From: W0P28-013 sp963621145
GTDB taxonomy: Bacteria > Bacteroidota > Bacteroidia > Bacteroidales > Paludibacteraceae
Assembly: GCA_963621145.1 (NCBI GenBank)
Contig: CAVFDI010000008.1
Coordinates: 1-43,613, forward strand
Direction of reading: 5' to 3'
Length of the DNA: 43,613 nt
Shown piece by piece: positions 40,660 to 43,613 of the stretch. The translations under genes and the position numbers were made by a program. Every line of letters starts with the position of its first letter. Within the stretch, counting starts at the first letter, position 1. Under the pieces are notes generated by a model. The model was not told where the DNA came from. It worked only from the letters and a program-made list of their open reading frames with translations, and made no database searches.

Positions 40660-42192
40660 GTGGGGGTCATCATTCGACAGAGCATTAAGGGGACCATAAC
40701 CAACTATGTGGGTGTGGCGATTGGCTTTGTCACCACATTTTTTGTGCTGACGCGCTTTCTCACGGCCGAGGAGATTGGCTTGACGCGTGTGCTTATCGAC
40801 ACCGCTGCGCTGCTTTCGGCGCTGGCGCAACTCGGCACTGGCTCGAGCATTGTGCGCTATTATCCCTATTTCAAGGACAAAAAAGGCGAGTCGACGGGCG
40901 ACCATGGATTTTTCTTCTGGACTTTGGTGGTGCCGCTCGTAGGTTTTGCCATCATTGCGACACTCTACATCGCGCTGCGTGAGCCTATTCAGCAGGCTTT
41001 CGCTGCCAAATCGCCGCTGTTTGTCGACTACTATTACGCTGTGCTGCCGTTGGCATTTTTCATGCTCTACATGACCGTTTTCGAATCGAATGCGAGCGTG
41101 CTGATGCGCATCACGGTTACAAAATTTTCGCGCGAGGTGCTGGTGCGAGTTCTTGCCTTGTGCGATTATCTGCTCTATGCCTTTGGAGTGCTGAATTTGC
41201 AATGGTTCGTCTACTGTTTTTGCGGCATCTACGGCATTGCTACGGTGGTGAATGTAGCCTATGTTTTTTCGCTCAAAAAAGTATCGCTAAAGCCTGATTT
41301 TAAGCATATTAGCCGCCAACTGCGCAACGATTATTTGCTCTACACGCTCTTTTTGATTGCTTCGGCTTTTGCTACCGCCCTCACTCCTGTGGTCAGCACA
41401 TTTTTCATCAGTGCGCAGCAGGGATTGGCGTTCACTGGCGTGTTTGCCGTGGCCACTTACATTGCTGCCGTCATCGAAATTCCTTATCGCTCGCTGGGCG
41501 CAATCGCTTTGCCGCAACTCTCGCAAACGCTGAAAGATGGCGACACCGCTGGCGCAAACGCACTCTGCAAAAAAGTGTCGCTGCACCAATTTGTGGTTGG
41601 ATTGTTCATTTTCTTCGTCGTTTGGATCAATATCGACCTGTTTTTCAGACTGTTACCAAATGGCGAACAATACGCCGTGGCAAAATGGGTGGTGTTCATT
41701 TTGGGCATCACAAAACTGATAAATTCCTCGCTGAGCGTTGGTACTTCGGTGCTGAATTATTCCAAATTCTACTATTTTTCGCTGATTTTTGCTGCGTTGC
41801 AGACGGTGTTGAGCATCATTTTCAACAATTTTTTGATTCCTATTTGGGGAATAAATGGCGCTGCGGCTGCCACGCTTTTCGCCACGCTTCTCTATTACGC
41901 CACGCTGCTGGTGCTGATTGGCGCATTGATCAGGACTTCGCCTTTCTCCGTAGCACAATTGAAAGTTGTAACCATTTTCATCGCGCTTTTTGCGCTAGAT
42001 GCCGTGTGCCGATTTGCAGTTTCACATTTTCTGCCCGATTTTGATAATCTTTGGTTGCAATGCGCCGAGGCGGTTGTTCGCACTGTTTTGTTGACGGCGT
42101 TGGGCATTTTTGTCATCTACCGTTGGCGCATTTCCGACGAGATAAACTTGCTTTTGGAGCGTTTCATGCCCCATATTTTCAAGAAAAAATAG
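40660..42192 (+). CDS. Polysaccharide flippase (Wzx/MATE-like membrane protein)
   Basis: A 510-residue inner-membrane protein with about 12-14 hydrophobic helices. The opening RQSIKGTITNYVGVAIGFVT, then RFLTAEEIGLTRVL, is characteristic of a Bacteroidales lipopolysaccharide/polysaccharide biosynthesis flippase. The start is GTG at 40660 (MGVIIRQ), because no ATG fits the family N-terminus. It should move lipid-linked sugar units to the periplasmic side. No glycosyltransferases are nearby, so the substrate is unknown. It lies 93 bases before phoH. Confidence 0.9.
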   Translation: MGVIIRQSIKGTITNYVGVAIGFVTTFFVLTRFLTAEEIGLTRVLIDTAALLSALAQLGTGSSIVRYYPYFKDKKGESTGDHGFFFWTLVVPLVGFAIIATLYIALREPIQQAFAAKSPLFVDYYYAVLPLAFFMLYMTVFESNASVLMRITVTKFSREVLVRVLALCDYLLYAFGVLNLQWFVYCFCGIYGIATVVNVAYVFSLKKVSLKPDFKHISRQLRNDYLLYTLFLIASAFATALTPVVSTFFISAQQGLAFTGVFAVATYIAAVIEIPYRSLGAIALPQLSQTLKDGDTAGANALCKKVSLHQFVVGLFIFFVVWINIDLFFRLLPNGEQYAVAKWVVFILGITKLINSSLSVGTSVLNYSKFYYFSLIFAALQTVLSIIFNNFLIPIWGINGAAAATLFATLLYYATLLVLIGALIRTSPFSVAQLKVVTIFIALFALDAVCRFAVSHFLPDFDNLWLQCAEAVVRTVLLTALGIFVIYRWRISDEINLLLERFMPHIFKKK

Positions 42193-42243
42193 CCAACGAC
42201 AAATTTTTTTGTCAAAAACGGAACAACGTTGTGTTTTTTTCTC

Positions 42244-42251
42244 TAACTTTG
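42244..42251 (+). promoter_or_regulatory. -7 box of the PIN-PhoH gene
   Basis: TAACTTTG 34 bases before the start codon. A TTG at 42229-42231 is too close to be an ideal -33 element. Confidence 0.6.
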
Positions 42252-42285
42252 CTAGTGAAAAACACAACCTTAAATTTTTTCTACT

Positions 42286-43605
42286 ATGAAAAAGAATTTC
42301 GTTTTGGACACCAATGTCATTTTGCACGATTACAAGTGCCTCGACAATTTTCAGGAAAACGATGTCTACATTCCGATGGTCGTTCTCGAAGAACTCGATC
42401 ATTTCAAAAAAGGCAACGAGCAAATCAACTTCAATGCACGTCAGTTTGCGCGCGAGCTCGACGATGTAACCGACGACATGCTTTCGGCCGAAGGTGCGAG
42501 CATGGGCGATGGTCGCGGACGGCTTTTCATTGTGGCGAAAAATTATTTTCCCGAAGAACTCTCGGCGGCTTTCACCGAACGCACGCCCGACCATTATATT
42601 ATTGGCGCTACGCTCGAGATTAGCAAGCAGCACCCCGATGTGAAGACCATTCTCGTGAGCAAAGACATCAATGTGCGCATCAAAGCGCGCGCGCTCGGCA
42701 TTGTGGCTGAAGATTACATCACCGACAAAGTGCTGAATGTTGATGTGTTCAATGCTGAACATCCAACTTTCGACGAAATAGACCCAACTCTGATAGATCG
42801 CCTTTACGAGTCGCAGGCGGGTGTTGATATCGAAGAATTTCCGTTTCGATCGGACATCGAGCCGAACGACAGTTTTGTGCTGAAAAGCAATCGCTCGTCG
42901 GCTTTGGCGCACTACAATCCGTTCGATGGCGTGGTGCAACGCGTCGATAAACAGCGCGCTTTTGGCGTAGAACCACGCAACGCCGAGCAGGCTTTTGCGC
43001 TGAATGTGTTGCTCGACGACCGCGTAAAACTGGTGGCTGTAACTGGTCGCGCTGGCACGGGCAAAACGCTGTTGGCTTTGGCGGCAGCATTGCAGCAGCA
43101 CGACGATTTCAAGCAGATTTTGTTGGCGCGCCCCATCGTTGCCATGTCGAACAAAGACCTTGGCGCGCTGCCTGGCGATGCGCAGGAGAAGGTGGCGCCC
43201 TACATGCAGCCGCTGTTCGACAATCTGAATGTGATAAAGAGCCTCTTTTCGTATCAGGGCAAGGAGATTCGCATTTTGGAAGAGATGCAGAAAAACAACC
43301 AACTCGTCATCGAGGCGCTGGCGTTCATTCGCGGTCGTAGCCTGAGCGACACCTATTTTATTGTAGATGAGGCGCAAAACCTGACACCGCACGAAATCAA
43401 AACCATCATCACGCGCGCTGGCGAACACACCAAAATCGTCTTCACGGGCGATGTCTATCAGATCGATTCGCCGTACCTCGATATGCAGTCGAACGGGCTT
43501 GTCTACATGATCGACCGCATGCGTGGGCAGGACATTTTTGCGCATGTCAATCTGGTGAAAGGCGAACGCAGCGAACTCTCCGAGATTGCTAGCAAACTGT
43601 TGTAA
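42286..43605 (+). CDS. PIN-domain PhoH-family ATPase (PhoH2 type)
   Basis: A 439-residue fusion. The N-terminal PIN nuclease domain (about 3-145) has FVLDTNVILHDY, VVLEELDHFKKG and, further on, VSKDINVRIKARALG with the conserved acidic residues. The C-terminal PhoH ATPase has Walker A GRAGTGKT at 254-261 and Walker B YFIVDEAQNLTPHE, then FTGDVYQIDSPYLD. PhoH2 proteins have been described as RNA-unwinding nucleases. No small antitoxin-like gene is seen upstream, unlike the PhoAT arrangement known in actinobacteria. The gene is complete; the window ends eight bases later. Confidence 0.95.
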   Translation: MKKNFVLDTNVILHDYKCLDNFQENDVYIPMVVLEELDHFKKGNEQINFNARQFARELDDVTDDMLSAEGASMGDGRGRLFIVAKNYFPEELSAAFTERTPDHYIIGATLEISKQHPDVKTILVSKDINVRIKARALGIVAEDYITDKVLNVDVFNAEHPTFDEIDPTLIDRLYESQAGVDIEEFPFRSDIEPNDSFVLKSNRSSALAHYNPFDGVVQRVDKQRAFGVEPRNAEQAFALNVLLDDRVKLVAVTGRAGTGKTLLALAAALQQHDDFKQILLARPIVAMSNKDLGALPGDAQEKVAPYMQPLFDNLNVIKSLFSYQGKEIRILEEMQKNNQLVIEALAFIRGRSLSDTYFIVDEAQNLTPHEIKTIITRAGEHTKIVFTGDVYQIDSPYLDMQSNGLVYMIDRMRGQDIFAHVNLVKGERSELSEIASKLL

Positions 43606-43613
43606 GGATCTCA

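Noticed and set aside
42193..42285. PhoAT-type antitoxin gene before the PIN-PhoH gene
   Set aside because: The 93-base gap has no open frame long enough and contains only the promoter.

Overview
The window reads as a chromosomal segment of an uncultured member of the Bacteroidetes, most likely order Bacteroidales. Three things support this. Many genes are preceded by the Bacteroidetes -7 promoter box TAnnTTTG, often with a TTG about 20 bases further up and usually without a Shine-Dalgarno sequence. Two exported proteins end in tails that resemble type IX secretion sorting domains. The gene families are typical of the group: type III glutamine synthetase, an M49 dipeptidyl peptidase III lipoprotein, a Wzi-like barrel, a FISUMP-type surface protein and an AAA/DUF4143 ATPase. 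One 60-base run of N (39454-39513) marks an assembly gap. No tRNA, rRNA, CRISPR array or complete insertion sequence was seen.

Layout. 1-5400: a repeat-rich stretch, a 903-residue secreted repeat protein, then an AAA/DUF4143 ATPase gene bracketed by near-identical 78-bp direct repeats built from 32-33 bp units. A degenerate array of related units lies at 148-219 in the opposite orientation. 5400-12700: pyruvate phosphate dikinase, a cupin/HxlR pair, type III glutamine synthetase and a hemerythrin-LuxR regulator. 12700-19500, minus strand: an S41 peptidase and a TerB/DnaJ protein, a structured RNA candidate, an AsmA protein with a lipoprotein, and a truncated YhcG gene. 19600-26920, plus strand: a YebC-family regulator, then a TetR-lipoprotein-TolC-HlyD-permease-permease efflux cluster with no ATPase gene. 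27060-30280: release factor 1 and the radical-SAM protein YgiQ, separated by a small element with inverted-repeat ends. 30490-35720, minus strand: M49 peptidase, four-helix-bundle/zinc-finger protein, riboflavin synthase and Wzi-like barrel, closely packed. 35840-43613: RarA, a small exported protein, a FISUMP surface protein, SRP RNA (minus strand), thioredoxin reductase, a polysaccharide flippase and PIN-PhoH.

Most genes are housekeeping: carbon and nitrogen metabolism (ppdK, glnN), translation and quality control (prfA, yebC, rarA, SRP RNA, PhoH), redox (trxB) and the envelope (AsmA, Wzi-like, flippase, TolC/HlyD). The features most worth a second look are the repeat-bracketed ATPase, the structured RNA at 15234-15353, the element with inverted-repeat ends between prfA and ygiQ whose end motif recurs upstream of yebC, and the ATPase-less efflux operon.
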